A stretch of DNA of 64,000 nt from Gammaproteobacteria bacterium (GTDB lineage Bacteria; Pseudomonadota; Gammaproteobacteria; Steroidobacterales; Steroidobacteraceae). The stretch is from positions 91,238 to 155,237 of the forward strand of contig JANXYK010000011.1 in the NCBI GenBank assembly GCA_025350055.1. The letters run 5' to 3'. This document shows, piece by piece, positions 8,200 to 18,572 of this stretch. The position numbers and the translations under genes are program-made. Every line of letters begins with the position of its first letter. Within the stretch, counting starts at the first letter, position 1. Below the pieces are notes generated by a model. That model was not told the origin of the DNA. It saw only the letters and a program-made list of their open reading frames with translations, and did not search any database.

Positions 8200-8781
8200 G
8201 TGGTGGAGTGCGTCATGTACGAAGGCGTAGACACGGTTGTACTGCAAAATGAGCTTGCCTACCATGATGTGCTGCCGGTGGTCTGGGAGTCGCTCGAGCG
8301 GCCTCCCGACGCATTCCGCCTGGCGAGCCTCGAAGAAACCAATCTATTGCTGCTGCGCGCCTGCGTGGCGGTGGAAGAATACCCGGCGCGCGACAAGCAC
8401 GAAGACCTGCATCCGTTAGCCCACGAGCTCGCGCGCCTGGATTTCAAACTCAACCTGGTGCTGCATCTGCTGGCGACGCTGGTCGAGCGCGATTCACCCG
8501 GCAATCCGCTGCCGGTGCAGTTCAATGCGCTCGGCGCCTCCTGGAAGGCCGCAGACAAGGTGCCGGCGCGCGGCAGCCGCGGCTTACTGCGCATCCGCCT
8601 GCGCGGCTCGCTGCCACAATCGTTGGCGCTGTATGCTGAAATCACCGAAAACCAGGGCGGCGGCATGAGTGCCAATTTCCTCAGCATGACATCGGCAGTG
8701 GCCGAGCTGATTCAGCAGCTTTGTTTCCTGAAACATCGCCAGCAGGTCGCCGTGACGCGTAATGCCCGCAACAAGTCCTAG
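8200..8781 (+). CDS. Atypical PilZ-like flagellar protein
   Basis: This 193-residue protein occupies the place where Xanthomonas-type clusters carry a PilZ-domain gene, between fliS and fleQ. A first beta-rich part (residues about 1-50) is followed by long helices (around LARLDFKLNLVLHLLATLVERD). A second beta part resembles a PilZ barrel (PVQFNALGASWKA, GLLRIRLRG, LALYAEI), and a C-terminal helix follows. The classical c-di-GMP signatures RxxxR and (D/N)xSxxG are not present, so c-di-GMP binding is doubtful. The assignment rests on context and general architecture. The GTG at 8200 is possible; the ATG at 8215 is equally likely. Confidence 0.6.
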   Translation: MVECVMYEGVDTVVLQNELAYHDVLPVVWESLERPPDAFRLASLEETNLLLLRACVAVEEYPARDKHEDLHPLAHELARLDFKLNLVLHLLATLVERDSPGNPLPVQFNALGASWKAADKVPARGSRGLLRIRLRGSLPQSLALYAEITENQGGGMSANFLSMTSAVAELIQQLCFLKHRQQVAVTRNARNKS

Positions 8782-8796
8782 TTCTGCGACATAACG

Positions 8797-8809
8797 CACT
8801 CAATGAGTG
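8797..8809. promoter_or_regulatory. Palindrome upstream of fleQ
   Basis: CACTCA-A-TGAGTG is a perfect 13-base dyad in the 111-base gap between the PilZ-like gene and fleQ. A second weaker inverted repeat follows (GGTGCC at 8816-8821, GGCACC at 8834-8839), which could be the end-of-transcript hairpin of the preceding gene. The first is a candidate operator controlling fleQ. I see no convincing promoter boxes nearby. Confidence 0.35.
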
Positions 8810-8892
8810 TGACGTGGTGCCTAGTTTCCCCGCAGGCACCCCTTAATATGTTTACACGACCTTGACAACGATCGCGTCGACAGGGGTGAGCG

Positions 8893-10056
<1,164 letters not shown>

Positions 10057-10109
10057 CGGCCGGCAGCGGCAAGCCACTGCCGCTGAGACTTCGCTCACAT
10101 CTTCGGACC

Positions 10110-10125
10110 CGGCACGCTACTTGCT
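10110..10125 (+). promoter_or_regulatory. Sigma-54 promoter of fleR
   Basis: CGGCACG-CTAC-TTGCT matches the -24/-12 consensus (TGGCACG-N4-TTGCW) at all but the first base. The predicted transcript start is near 10136, 29 bases before the fleR ATG. It excludes an in-frame TTG at 10126 as translation start. Confidence 0.85.
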
Positions 10126-10164
10126 TTGATCATTGGCAACCGACCAGTGAACAGGCAAGGTTCC

Positions 10165-11262
10165 ATGCAAAACGCAGCACTTTCCGCGACTCTCGCCAGA
10201 ACGCCGGCCAGCGCCTGCGCGCACGGCGATGATCCGGTCGCCTGCGACAGCGCATCGCTCCAGCTGCTGGACATCGCACGCCGCGTAGCCCGCAGCGATT
10301 GCACCGTGCTGATCGCGGGCGAATCAGGCACCGGCAAGGAAGTGGTCGCCCGTTTCCTGCACCGCCAGTCGCACCGCCATGGCGGTCCCTTCGTCGCGGT
10401 CAACTGCGCGGCGATTCCCGAGCACATGCTCGAGGCCATGCTGTTCGGCTGGGAGCGCGGCGCCTTCACCGGCGCGCACAGCGCGCACCAGGGAAAATTC
10501 GAACAGGCGCAGGGCGGCACGCTGCTGCTGGATGAAATCTCCGAGCTGCCGCTGGCACTGCAGGCGAAACTGCTGCGCGTGCTGCAGGAACACGAGGTAG
10601 AGCGCCTGGGTGCGCGCCTGCCGGTGTCGCTCGATGTGCGCCTGCTCGCGACCACCAATCGCCGCCTGCGCGAGGACGTCGCCGCCGGGCGCTTCCGCGA
10701 AGATCTCTATTACCGCCTGAATGTGTTTCCGCTGGCGATCAGCGCGCTGCGCACGCGCCGCGCCGACATCCTGCCGCTGGCGATGCGCCTGCTGACCAGC
10801 TACAGCTCACCGGGTGGCCGCATTCCGGCGCTCGCGGCCGATGCCGGCCAGAAGCTGCTGGAGCACAGCTGGCCCGGCAATGTGCGCGAACTCGAGAACG
10901 TGATGCAGCGTGCGCTGGTGCTGTGCGATGGCGGCATTATTCAGAGCGAACACATCTGCTTCGAAATCGCCGAGCCACCGCGTGCCGCCGTGCCCACGCT
11001 TGCGACGCCCGCGACAGCCGCGCCCTTGGATGTCACGAGTGCCAAAGCCGCCGGGGCCGGTGCGCCGATCGCCGGCTGCGATCTCGCGGGCACGCGCTGT
11101 GCCGCGGAGTATGAACTGATCCTCGAGACACTGCGGCACGATGGTTCCAGCCGCGAGCGCGTGGCCGAGCGCCTCGGCATCAGCCCGCGCACCTTGCGTT
11201 ACAAGCTGGCGCGTATGCGTGCGGCCGGCATTGGCCTGGGCGTCATCGGGAGTGCGGCATGA
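10165..11262 (+). CDS. fleR: Sigma-54-dependent flagellar activator FleR-like, lacking the receiver domain
   Basis: In Pseudomonas FleR is the response regulator that turns on the mid-stage flagellar genes after phosphorylation by FleS. This 365-residue protein has the FleR-type AAA+ core (Walker A GESGTGKE at 52-59, GAFTGA near 99-104, KFEQAQGGTLLLDEISELPL). It ends in a Fis-type helix-turn-helix (RERVAERLGISPRTLRYKLARMR). It has no N-terminal receiver domain, and no fleS kinase gene is present between fleQ and fleR. The ATG at 10165 is chosen because a sigma-54 promoter sits at 10110-10125 and AAGG precedes the ATG. The stop overlaps the fliE start (ATGA). Confidence 0.85.
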   Translation: MQNAALSATLARTPASACAHGDDPVACDSASLQLLDIARRVARSDCTVLIAGESGTGKEVVARFLHRQSHRHGGPFVAVNCAAIPEHMLEAMLFGWERGAFTGAHSAHQGKFEQAQGGTLLLDEISELPLALQAKLLRVLQEHEVERLGARLPVSLDVRLLATTNRRLREDVAAGRFREDLYYRLNVFPLAISALRTRRADILPLAMRLLTSYSSPGGRIPALAADAGQKLLEHSWPGNVRELENVMQRALVLCDGGIIQSEHICFEIAEPPRAAVPTLATPATAAPLDVTSAKAAGAGAPIAGCDLAGTRCAAEYELILETLRHDGSSRERVAERLGISPRTLRYKLARMRAAGIGLGVIGSAA

Positions 11263-11606
11263 GCCAGATGCAGATCAATCAGGTGCTGGCGCAGATCCGC
11301 ACTCTCTCCAGCCATGGCTTGCAGCCGACGCGGCCGACCGCGCCAGGCGTCGAGGGTGCCGGTGCTACCGGCGGCGTCAACGGCGGCAGCTTTGGCCAGA
11401 TGCTCAAGCAGGGCATCGATGCCGTGAACAAGAGCCAGCAGAGCGCAGCCTCGCTGGGCGATGCCTTTGAGCGCGGTGTCGCCGGCGTCGACCTCGCGCA
11501 GGTGATGCTCGAAACGCAGAAAGCTTCCGTGTCCTTTCGTGCGCTCGCTGAAGTGCGCAATCGCCTGGTGAACGTGTACCAGGAAATCATGAACATGCCG
11601 ATCTAG
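11259..11606 (+). CDS. fliE: Flagellar hook-basal body protein FliE
   Basis: FliE joins the MS ring to the rod and is the first rod substrate exported. The 115-residue product ends with the family signature DLAQVMLETQKASVSFRALAEVRNRLVNVYQEIMNMPI. The start overlaps the fleR stop by four bases, so fliE may be coupled to fleR and driven by the sigma-54 promoter at 10110. Confidence 0.95.
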   Translation: MSQMQINQVLAQIRTLSSHGLQPTRPTAPGVEGAGATGGVNGGSFGQMLKQGIDAVNKSQQSAASLGDAFERGVAGVDLAQVMLETQKASVSFRALAEVRNRLVNVYQEIMNMPI

Positions 11607-11619
11607 GTGGATATGAATC

Positions 11620-13290
11620 ATGGCCAATGACCAGCTCGCGGGCGCCTTGCGCCCAGCCTTCAATCTCCGACCCCTGCTGCTGCTGCTCGGCATTGCCGGT
11701 GCAGTAGCCGCTGGCGTGGCGGTGATGCTGTGGTGGCAGGGTCCGAACTGGAGCGTGCTGTACGGCAACCTGGAGGCCAACGACGCCAGCCAGGTGGTGC
11801 AGGCGCTGCAGACCGCCGGCATCAAGTACAAGCTCAGCGATGCCACGGGTGCCGTGATGGTCAGCGCCAGTGAAGTGCGCGAGGCACGCCTCAAGCTCGC
11901 CTCCCAGGGCCTGCCGGAGAGCGGCAACAACGGCCTCGAGATGATCAACAAGGATTCGGGCATCGGCGTCAGCCAGTTCATGGAGAACGCGCGCTACCAG
12001 TACGCGCTCGAGAACGAACTGGCACGCACGATCGCCACGATCAAGTCGGTAGTCGCCGCGCGCGTGCATCTGGCGATCTCGCAGCAATCGGCATTCATAC
12101 GCGAGCGCCGCCCAGGCAGTGCCTCGGTGCTGCTGCAGCTGCGGCCCGGTGGTCGGCTGGAAGCCGAGCAGGTGCAGGCGATCGTGCATCTGGTGGCCTC
12201 CAGCATCCCGGATCTCAATGCCGAGCAGGTCACCGTGGTTGATCAGCAGGGCCGCCTGCTAACGTCCAGCGTATCTCCGCAAGCGACGATCCAGAGCGAG
12301 CGCTTCGCCGCCGCGCAACGCGTCGAGGAGAGCTACGCCCAGCGTGTCGAGGGCCTGCTGGCGCCGCTGTTCGGCGCCGGTCGCGTGCAGGCGCAGGTCA
12401 CCGTGGATCTGGACGCGATGGAGAATGAGGAATCACACGAACAATACAAGCCCGACAGCGCGGTGGTCCGCAGTGAGCAGACCGCCGAGCAGACTGCGCC
12501 TGTCGGTGGCGCTGCCAGCGGTGGCGTGCCTGGCGCGCTCACCAACCAGCCGCCGGCCGGTGGCACAGTCGCTGCCGTCGCGGCGCCGCAGAGCGGTAAT
12601 GCAAATGCGCCAGCGGGCACCACGACGCCCGCGAGCGCGGCGGCGCCGGGTGCAGCAGGTGCTGCGGCTGCCGCGGCGGTGCCGGAGAGCGTCAGCAAGC
12701 AGGCGACGCGCAATTTTGAGATCGATCGCACGCTCAGCTACAAGCGTGAACCCGGTGGCCGCATCAAGCGCCTGACCGTGGCCGTGCTGGTCGACAACCC
12801 GAGCAAGATGGCTGCCGATGGCAAGACCGTTGCAGCCCCCCTGAGCGCGACCCAGATCGATGACATCACGAAGCTGGTGAAAAACGCGGTGGGCTTCGAT
12901 GAAGCGCGCGGTGACAGCGTGAGCGTGGTCAACGAAGCTTTCCACAGCGAACAGACCGACATGAAGCCCGAGGACGTGCCGATCTGGCAGCGACCGATGG
13001 TGCAGGACATCGCGCGACTCGCACTCGGTGCGCTTGTGCTGCTGGCGATCGCGCTGGGCATCCTGCGGCCGATGATCCGCAGCCTCACGACCGCCACGCT
13101 GACGCCGGTGATGGTCGGTGCCGGGCAGGCCACGGCAGGTGCAGGTGGTGAACTACCGTCGGGCGGTGCGGGCGGCGAAGGGCAGGCTGCGCCACTGGCT
13201 TACGAACAGCAGATCGTGCAGGCCAAGAACCTGGTCGCACAGGATCCCAAGCGCGTGGCGCAGGTCGTGAAGACCTGGGTGGGTGAGTGA
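11620..13290 (+). CDS. fliF: Flagellar MS-ring protein FliF
   Basis: FliF builds the membrane and supramembrane ring on which the motor and export gate assemble. The 556-residue product has a first membrane helix at about 20-44 (LLLLLGIAGAVAAGVAVMLWW). Ring-building motifs follow (NWSVLYGNLEANDASQVVQAL). An Ala/Gly/Pro-rich loop runs from about 290 to 355, with a second membrane helix near 465-485 (IARLALGALVLLAIALGIL). The cytoplasmic FliG-binding tail ends QDPKRVAQVVKTWVGE. The fliG start overlaps the stop by one base. Confidence 0.96.
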   Translation: MANDQLAGALRPAFNLRPLLLLLGIAGAVAAGVAVMLWWQGPNWSVLYGNLEANDASQVVQALQTAGIKYKLSDATGAVMVSASEVREARLKLASQGLPESGNNGLEMINKDSGIGVSQFMENARYQYALENELARTIATIKSVVAARVHLAISQQSAFIRERRPGSASVLLQLRPGGRLEAEQVQAIVHLVASSIPDLNAEQVTVVDQQGRLLTSSVSPQATIQSERFAAAQRVEESYAQRVEGLLAPLFGAGRVQAQVTVDLDAMENEESHEQYKPDSAVVRSEQTAEQTAPVGGAASGGVPGALTNQPPAGGTVAAVAAPQSGNANAPAGTTTPASAAAPGAAGAAAAAAVPESVSKQATRNFEIDRTLSYKREPGGRIKRLTVAVLVDNPSKMAADGKTVAAPLSATQIDDITKLVKNAVGFDEARGDSVSVVNEAFHSEQTDMKPEDVPIWQRPMVQDIARLALGALVLLAIALGILRPMIRSLTTATLTPVMVGAGQATAGAGGELPSGGAGGEGQAAPLAYEQQIVQAKNLVAQDPKRVAQVVKTWVGE

Positions 13291-14303
13291 TGCCTGAGGC
13301 ACAGACCAGTTCGCGTCCCGGGGTCGAGCAGGCGGCCATCCTGCTGCTGTCGCTCGGTGAACAGGATGCCGCGCAGGTGCTCAAGCACCTGGGCGCCAAG
13401 GAAGTCCAGAAGGTCGGCGCGGCGATGGCGCAGCTCGCGGGCATCTCGCGCGAGGAAGTCAGCAGCGTGCTCGGCAATTTCGCCACGCGTGTCGAGCAGC
13501 AGAGCTCGCTTGGCGTCGACTCCGATGAATATGTGCGCAAGGTGCTCAACGAAGCACTGGGCGCAGAGAAGGCCGGCGGCGTGATCGATCGCATCCTGCG
13601 CGGCCGCAGCAGTCGTGGTCTCGAAGCCGTGAAGTGGATGGAGCCCAAGGCCGTAGCTGCCATGCTGCGCCAGGAGCATCCGCAGATCATCGCCATCGTG
13701 CTCTCGTACCTGGAGTCCGAGCAGGCCGGCGAGGTGCTGGCCGGGCTCCCCGAGGAGATACGGCCGGATGTGATCGTGCGCATCGCCACACTCGATGGCG
13801 TGCACCCCTCGGCGCTCAACGAACTCGATGAAGTACTGGAGAAGCAGTTCGCCGGCAGCAGCACCGCCAAGACCGGTGGTTTCGGCGGGCCGAAAGTCGC
13901 GGCCGCGATCCTGAATCTTGTGGGGTCGGGCGCCGAGACGAAGATCATCGAAGAGATCGCCAGGGGCGATGCCACGCTCGGCCAGAAGCTACAGGACCTG
14001 ATGTTCGTGTTCGAGGACCTGAAGAGCATCGACGATCGTGGCATGCAGGAACTGCTGCGCGAGGTGCCGGGCGACAAGCTCATCCTGGCCCTGAAGGCCA
14101 CCGACGAGGAGCTGAAGCAGAAGTTCTTCAAGAACATGTCCGAGCGCGCATCCCAAATGCTCAAGGATGACCTCGAGGCCAAGGGCCCGGTCAAGCTGAG
14201 CGAAGTGGAGGAAGCGCAGAAGGAAATCCTGGTCACCGCGCGCCGCATGGCCGAGGAAGGTCGCGTGCAGCTCGGTGGCAAGGGCGGAGAAGAGTATGTC
14301 TGA
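13290..14303 (+). CDS. fliG: Flagellar motor switch protein FliG
   Basis: FliG is the rotor protein that meets the stator. The 337-residue product has the family's three parts: an N-terminal FliF-binding domain, a middle domain with the EHPQIIAIVLSYLESEQAGEVL (EHPQ) motif that normally binds FliM, and a C-terminal torque domain (GDKLILALKATDEELKQKFFKNMSERASQML). The EHPQ site is intact although no fliM gene is found in this operon. The ATG at 13290 overlaps the fliF stop (TGATG) and is preferred over a GTG one codon earlier. Confidence 0.96.
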   Translation: MPEAQTSSRPGVEQAAILLLSLGEQDAAQVLKHLGAKEVQKVGAAMAQLAGISREEVSSVLGNFATRVEQQSSLGVDSDEYVRKVLNEALGAEKAGGVIDRILRGRSSRGLEAVKWMEPKAVAAMLRQEHPQIIAIVLSYLESEQAGEVLAGLPEEIRPDVIVRIATLDGVHPSALNELDEVLEKQFAGSSTAKTGGFGGPKVAAAILNLVGSGAETKIIEEIARGDATLGQKLQDLMFVFEDLKSIDDRGMQELLREVPGDKLILALKATDEELKQKFFKNMSERASQMLKDDLEAKGPVKLSEVEEAQKEILVTARRMAEEGRVQLGGKGGEEYV

Positions 14304-14949
14304 GTCCGCCCAGCAGGCCGCCACATCATCCGGCCGCGCACAGGCGCAGGCCTGGACACCGCCGCAGGTGCAGGGACCCCTGGTGGGTCGCCGCCGCGTC
14401 GAGGAGCTGGGCGCACTCGAGCGCGAGGCCTGGGAACACGGTTTCGAGGAAGGGCGCCGCGCCGGCAACGCTGCCGCGCGCGCCGAACAGCAGGCGGCGC
14501 TGGACGAACAACATGACCAGGTCGATCGCCTCGGCGCCATATTGAATCTGCTGGCGCGCCCGCTCGCCGAGCTCGATGTAGGCATGCACCAGCAGCTTGC
14601 CGCATTGGCGGGCACCATTGCGCGGCAACTGGTGCGGCGCGAATTGCGCGCCCATCCCGAACAGATCATCGCGGTGATCCGCGAAACACTGGCGCTGCTG
14701 CCGGCCAATTCCCAGGTCGTGCGCATCGCGCTGCATCCGGACGATGCGGCCCTGGTGCGCGAGCGCCTCACCGAACCGAATGCCGAGCGCGCCTGGACGC
14801 TGAGTGAGGATCCGGTCATCAGTCGCGGCGGTTGCCGCATCAGCAGCGAGAATTCCTTCATCGATGCCACGGTGGAGGCGCGCCTGGGCGCGGCCATCGC
14901 CGCGGCACTGGGCGATGAGCGCACACCGACACCAGGCGGCGCCACGTGA
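14296..14949 (+). CDS. fliH: Flagellar export apparatus regulator FliH
   Basis: FliH holds the FliI ATPase inactive and links it to the C ring and export gate. The 217-residue product begins with a Gln/Ala-rich segment carrying [10 protein letters not shown] Glu/Ala/Arg-rich helix ([24 protein letters not shown]) and the V-ATPase E-subunit-like C-terminal domain ([25 protein letters not shown]) follow. The ATG at 14296 lies inside the end of fliG after a GGCGGAG site; an earlier in-frame start at 14275 has no such support. Confidence 0.93.
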   Translation: MSESAQQAATSSGRAQAQAWTPPQVQGPLVGRRRVEELGALEREAWEHGFEEGRRAGNAAARAEQQAALDEQHDQVDRLGAILNLLARPLAELDVGMHQQLAALAGTIARQLVRRELRAHPEQIIAVIRETLALLPANSQVVRIALHPDDAALVRERLTEPNAERAWTLSEDPVISRGGCRISSENSFIDATVEARLGAAIAAALGDERTPTPGGAT

Positions 14950-16301
14950 GCGCGCTGCGACACCAGCGTCAGCAGTTGTGGCAGCAGTCGCTGGAGTGCG
15001 GCGCGCAGCGCGTGACGCAATTGCCACCGCCCCTGGTGGCCGGGCGACTCACACGCATGGTGGGCCTGACGCTCGAGGCCTCCGGCTGCCAAGCAGCCGT
15101 GGGCGATCGCTGCGAGATTGTCTCGACCGACAATTCACGCCTCGACGCCGAAGTGGTCGGCTTCGCGGGCGAGCGTCTGTTCCTGATGCCCACTGGTGAT
15201 CTGCACGGCTTGAAGCCCAATGCCACGGTGCTGCCGCGTCCGCATGCGGGCAACGTGGGCGTGGGCCCGGCGCTGCTCGGCCGCGTGGTCGATGGCGCCT
15301 GTGAACCGCTCGACGGCCGCGGCCCCATCCAGGCAGAGCGGCGCGTGCGACTCACGGGAACACCCATCAATCCACTGGCGCGCCGACGCATCACCGAGCC
15401 GCTGGATGTCGGCGTGCGCGCCATCAACGGTCTGCTGACCGTCGGCCGCGGCCAGCGCATTGGCCTGTTCGCCGGCAGCGGCGTCGGCAAGAGCGTGCTG
15501 CTCGGCATGATGGCGCGCTATACGCAGGCCGATGTGATCGTGGTCGGCCTGATCGGCGAGCGCGGCCGCGAAGTGAAGGAATTCATCGAACGCATCCTCG
15601 GCAGTGCCGGACTCGCGCGCGCCGTGGTGGTGGCGACACCGGCCGATCATCCGCCGTTGATGCGCCTGCATGGCGCCTGGCTCGCGACTTCGATTGCCGA
15701 ATATTTCCGCGACCAGGGCCGCAGCGTGCTCTTGATCATGGATTCGCTGACGCGTTTCGCGCAGGCGCAGCGCGAGATCGCGCTCGCCATCGGCGAGGCG
15801 CCGGCGACCAAGGGCTATCCGCCTTCCGTGTTCGCGAGGCTTCCGCAGCTGGTGGAGCGCGCCGGGAACGGTGCCGGCACGCAGGGCTCGATCACGGCCT
15901 TCTACACCGTGCTGGTCGAGGGCGATGACCAGAACGATCCAATCGCCGATGCCGCGCGCGCGATCCTCGATGGACACATCGTGCTGGCGCGTCGTATCGC
16001 CGACGGCGGCCGCTATCCCGCCATCGATGTCGAGGGCTCGGTCAGCCGTGTGATGCACGATATCGCCGACCCCGAACACCAGGAGCTCGCGCGTCGCCTG
16101 CGCCAGTACTCCGCCCTTTACGAACACAATCGCGACCTGATCACCATCGGCGCCTACCAGCGCGGTAGCGATCCGCGCATCGACGAGGCGATCGCCCGCT
16201 GGCCACAGATCGAGGGTTACCTGCGCCAGGACATGTATACGCGCATGCCGCTGCAGGATTCCATCGCGCAATTGCAACAGGTGCTGGCCGCCGCGCCATG
16301 A
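14946..16301 (+). CDS. fliI: Flagellum-specific ATPase FliI
   Basis: FliI is the hexameric ATPase of the flagellar type III export system. The 451-residue product has Walker [16 protein letters not shown], the catalytic [15 protein letters not shown] loop, and Walker [26 protein letters not shown]. The F1-beta-like C-terminal domain follows. The GTG start overlaps the fliH stop (GTGA), giving tight coupling. Length and motifs are entirely normal. Confidence 0.97.
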   Translation: MSALRHQRQQLWQQSLECGAQRVTQLPPPLVAGRLTRMVGLTLEASGCQAAVGDRCEIVSTDNSRLDAEVVGFAGERLFLMPTGDLHGLKPNATVLPRPHAGNVGVGPALLGRVVDGACEPLDGRGPIQAERRVRLTGTPINPLARRRITEPLDVGVRAINGLLTVGRGQRIGLFAGSGVGKSVLLGMMARYTQADVIVVGLIGERGREVKEFIERILGSAGLARAVVVATPADHPPLMRLHGAWLATSIAEYFRDQGRSVLLIMDSLTRFAQAQREIALAIGEAPATKGYPPSVFARLPQLVERAGNGAGTQGSITAFYTVLVEGDDQNDPIADAARAILDGHIVLARRIADGGRYPAIDVEGSVSRVMHDIADPEHQELARRLRQYSALYEHNRDLITIGAYQRGSDPRIDEAIARWPQIEGYLRQDMYTRMPLQDSIAQLQQVLAAAP

Positions 16302-16323
16302 ATGGGTAACGGAGTAGTCGTTG

Positions 16324-16764
16324 ATGAATAAAAGGGTAAAACGCCTGCAGCCGCTGAAGGAGCTGGCCGGCATGCGTGAACTGCGCGAGGCCAGTGCACT
16401 CGGCGAGGCCGAGCGACGCCTCACTGAAGCCGAGCGGCGCCTGGGTGACCTGCTGCGTTACCGCCAGGAATACGAAAAGATTTTCCAGCAGACCGCGAGC
16501 GCGGGCGCTGCGATGCGCGGCCTCCGTGATCAGCAGATTTTTATTGCCCGGCTCGGCGAGGCGGTGCGCGCCCAGCAGCTGGTGATTGAGCAGATCAACG
16601 ACGAGTGCGCACAAGCGCGCACCCAGTGGCGCGAGGCGGCCACGCGCAAGCAAGTGGTCGGCAAGGTAGTGGACAGGGCCAAAGCGGAGGCGAACATGAA
16701 GGACGAACAGCGGTTGCAGGTGGAAAGCGACGAGCGTGCGATACAGACACGGGTGCGCTCATGA
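16324..16764 (+). CDS. fliJ: Flagellar export chaperone FliJ
   Basis: FliJ is the coiled-coil stalk inserted in the FliI hexamer. The 146-residue product is almost all charged helix (LREASALGEAERRLTEAERRLGDLLRYRQEYEKIF and so on), as in the family. The ATG at 16324 is taken rather than the TTG one codon earlier; ACGGAG lies upstream. The stop overlaps the fliK start. Confidence 0.9.
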   Translation: MNKRVKRLQPLKELAGMRELREASALGEAERRLTEAERRLGDLLRYRQEYEKIFQQTASAGAAMRGLRDQQIFIARLGEAVRAQQLVIEQINDECAQARTQWREAATRKQVVGKVVDRAKAEANMKDEQRLQVESDERAIQTRVRS

Positions 16765-17993
16765 CGCCCTCATCGGCATCGGCGCCAGCGGCAGCGGCGG
16801 GCACGCCGGCTGCGGCGACCATGGACTGCGGCAGCAGTGGCCTCGACCTGACGGGCGCATCCCTTTCGGACGCACTCACGGGCGGCGATGCCGCGCCGTT
16901 CTCCGCGGCGCTGGCCATACTGCAGGATCCGCTGCTGGCAGGGTCGAGCACGGGCAAACCGGCTGCGAAGCAGGACGAGGCCGCGCAGATCCAGTTGCCT
17001 GCCACGCCGCCGGATGCCGCGGCTGCGGCATTGGCCGCGGTGCTGCTGTGGTTGCGCCAGAGCACTGCCAACCTGCCGCAAACCGGGCACGAGCAGCCGG
17101 CGGCCAAGGCTGCGACGGATGCGGCAACGGGCATCGGGGCGATTGCCGGTGGCAATGCCGCGGCCGCATCGGCACTGCCGGCATTGCTGGCTGCACAAAT
17201 CAAATCGAATTCGAAAGCCAGCGATGGCAGCGCCGTCAACACGGCTGCGGGCCAGGGCACCCATGCCGGCGTGAGCGATGCGAGCGCCAATGAGGCTGCC
17301 GCTGCCGTCGTCGGCAGGCCGCTGGCCGGGCTGGCAACGGGTATCAACAATCCGCTGCCACCGGAATTGCAGGCACTGGCGAGCGCGCTGGGCCAACCCA
17401 TTGCAGACAACGGATCGCCAGGATCACAGGGCGAGCGCGCCAGCGATGCAAACATCAGCGCGCTCACCGCGACCGATGCGCCAGCGACAAGCTCCGACAA
17501 CTCCAGCAGCACGGCCGCCACGGCTGCCGCCGGACTCGATCGCGGCGCAACTGCGCCTGCCGCTGTCACGACGGCGCCAGCTGAGCGCACGGTCAGCGTG
17601 CCGGTGCACGATCGTCACTGGTCGCAGGCCATCGCGGCGCAGGTACTGGTGCTGGCCGATCATCGCATCGAAAGCGCCACGCTGCGGCTGACGCCCGAGC
17701 ACTTGGGGCCAGTGGATGTGCATATCGATATCCAGGACAGCCAGGTCAACGTGAATTTTGGCGCCGCGCATGCCGATACCCGCAGCGCGCTCGAGCAGGC
17801 CTTGCCGCGCCTGCGTGAAGTGCTCGCAGGCGCCGGCCTGACGCTCGGTGACGCCAGCGTGCAGCAGCAGTTGCGACGTGGTTCACAGAATCGCAGCGAT
17901 GGCACACGTGCCCCGGGCGAGTCGGCCGATGCACAGCCTGTGGCCCTGAGTGCCAGCTTGCGTGCGATCGGCATGATCGACGAATACGCCTGA
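16761..17993 (+). CDS. fliK: Flagellar hook-length control protein FliK
   Basis: FliK measures the hook and switches export from hook to filament proteins. The 410-residue product has the usual low-complexity Ala/Thr/Ser-rich N-terminal two thirds. It ends with the Flg_hook domain at about residues 275-375 (HWSQAIAAQVLVLADHRIESATLRLTPEHLGPVDVHIDIQ), including the conserved LxPxxLGxVxV motif. The ATG at 16761 overlaps the fliJ stop (ATGA). Longer in-frame starts lie inside fliJ and are not supported. Confidence 0.93.
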   Translation: MTPSSASAPAAAAGTPAAATMDCGSSGLDLTGASLSDALTGGDAAPFSAALAILQDPLLAGSSTGKPAAKQDEAAQIQLPATPPDAAAAALAAVLLWLRQSTANLPQTGHEQPAAKAATDAATGIGAIAGGNAAAASALPALLAAQIKSNSKASDGSAVNTAAGQGTHAGVSDASANEAAAAVVGRPLAGLATGINNPLPPELQALASALGQPIADNGSPGSQGERASDANISALTATDAPATSSDNSSSTAATAAAGLDRGATAPAAVTTAPAERTVSVPVHDRHWSQAIAAQVLVLADHRIESATLRLTPEHLGPVDVHIDIQDSQVNVNFGAAHADTRSALEQALPRLREVLAGAGLTLGDASVQQQLRRGSQNRSDGTRAPGESADAQPVALSASLRAIGMIDEYA

Positions 17994-18013
17994 GCTGGCG
18001 CCGGAAATTCGAC

Positions 18014-18029
18014 TGGCACGCAGCTTGCT
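18014..18029 (+). promoter_or_regulatory. Sigma-54 promoter of fliL
   Basis: TGGCACG-CAGC-TTGCT is a perfect match to the -24/-12 consensus. The predicted start near 18040 leaves a 23-base leader before fliL, with AGGA inside it. Confidence 0.9.
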
Positions 18030-18062
18030 CTATCAACACCAGGAACAGTGAGGAATCAGGAC

Positions 18063-18572
18063 ATGTCCACCCCAGCTAAACCCGCCGCCGCTGGCGGCGC
18101 CGCACCGGTCGCCAAGAAAAGCAAACTGCCGCTGCTCATCATCGTGGCCGTCGTGGCACTCGGAGGCGGAGGTGCCGCGTTCTGGTTCCTGCGGCCACAG
18201 GCCGCGGCCGCCGACGCGAAGCCTGCGGCTGCCGAGACCAATACCAAGGCGGCGCCGATCTACTACAAGTTCGAACCCGCTTTCGTCGTCAATTTTGGCG
18301 CCGAGGGCAACACCCGTTTCCTGCAGGTCACGCTCGAGGCGATGAGCCGCGATCCAAAGGTGGTCGAGGAGATCAAGAACAACGAGCCCGCGATCCGCAA
18401 TGATCTGGTGCTGCTGTTCTCCGCGCAGCAGTACGACACGCTGATCGTGGCCGAAGGCAAGGAAAAGCTGCGCCAGCAGACACTCGAGACCGTGCGCAAG
18501 GCGGTCAGTGCCGAGGGCGGCAAGGCCGAGGCGGTCGAGGGCGTGTACTTCACCAGCTTCGTGATTCAATGA
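18063..18572 (+). CDS. fliL: Flagellar basal body-associated protein FliL
   Basis: FliL is an inner-membrane protein beside the stators that supports torque. The 169-residue product has a short cytoplasmic tail, one membrane helix (about residues 22-43, LPLLIIVAVVALGGGGAAFW) and the periplasmic FliL domain (YYKFEPAFVVNF, RFLQVTLEAMSRDP, GVYFTSFVIQ). The ATG at 18063 is chosen because the GTG at 18048 is closer to the transcript start and has no ribosome site. The stop overlaps the start of fliN (ATGA at 18569-18572), not fliM. Confidence 0.94.
   Translation: MSTPAKPAAAGGAAPVAKKSKLPLLIIVAVVALGGGGAAFWFLRPQAAAADAKPAAAETNTKAAPIYYKFEPAFVVNFGAEGNTRFLQVTLEAMSRDPKVVEEIKNNEPAIRNDLVLLFSAQQYDTLIVAEGKEKLRQQTLETVRKAVSAEGGKAEAVEGVYFTSFVIQ

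Noticed and set aside
10126..10164. TTG start that would extend fleR by 13 residues
   Set aside because: It immediately follows the sigma-54 -12 element, about 10 bases before the predicted transcript start.
13085..14605. 506-codon minus-strand frame opposite fliG and fliH
   Set aside because: Spans two real genes and is Ser/Arg-rich as expected of an antisense shadow.
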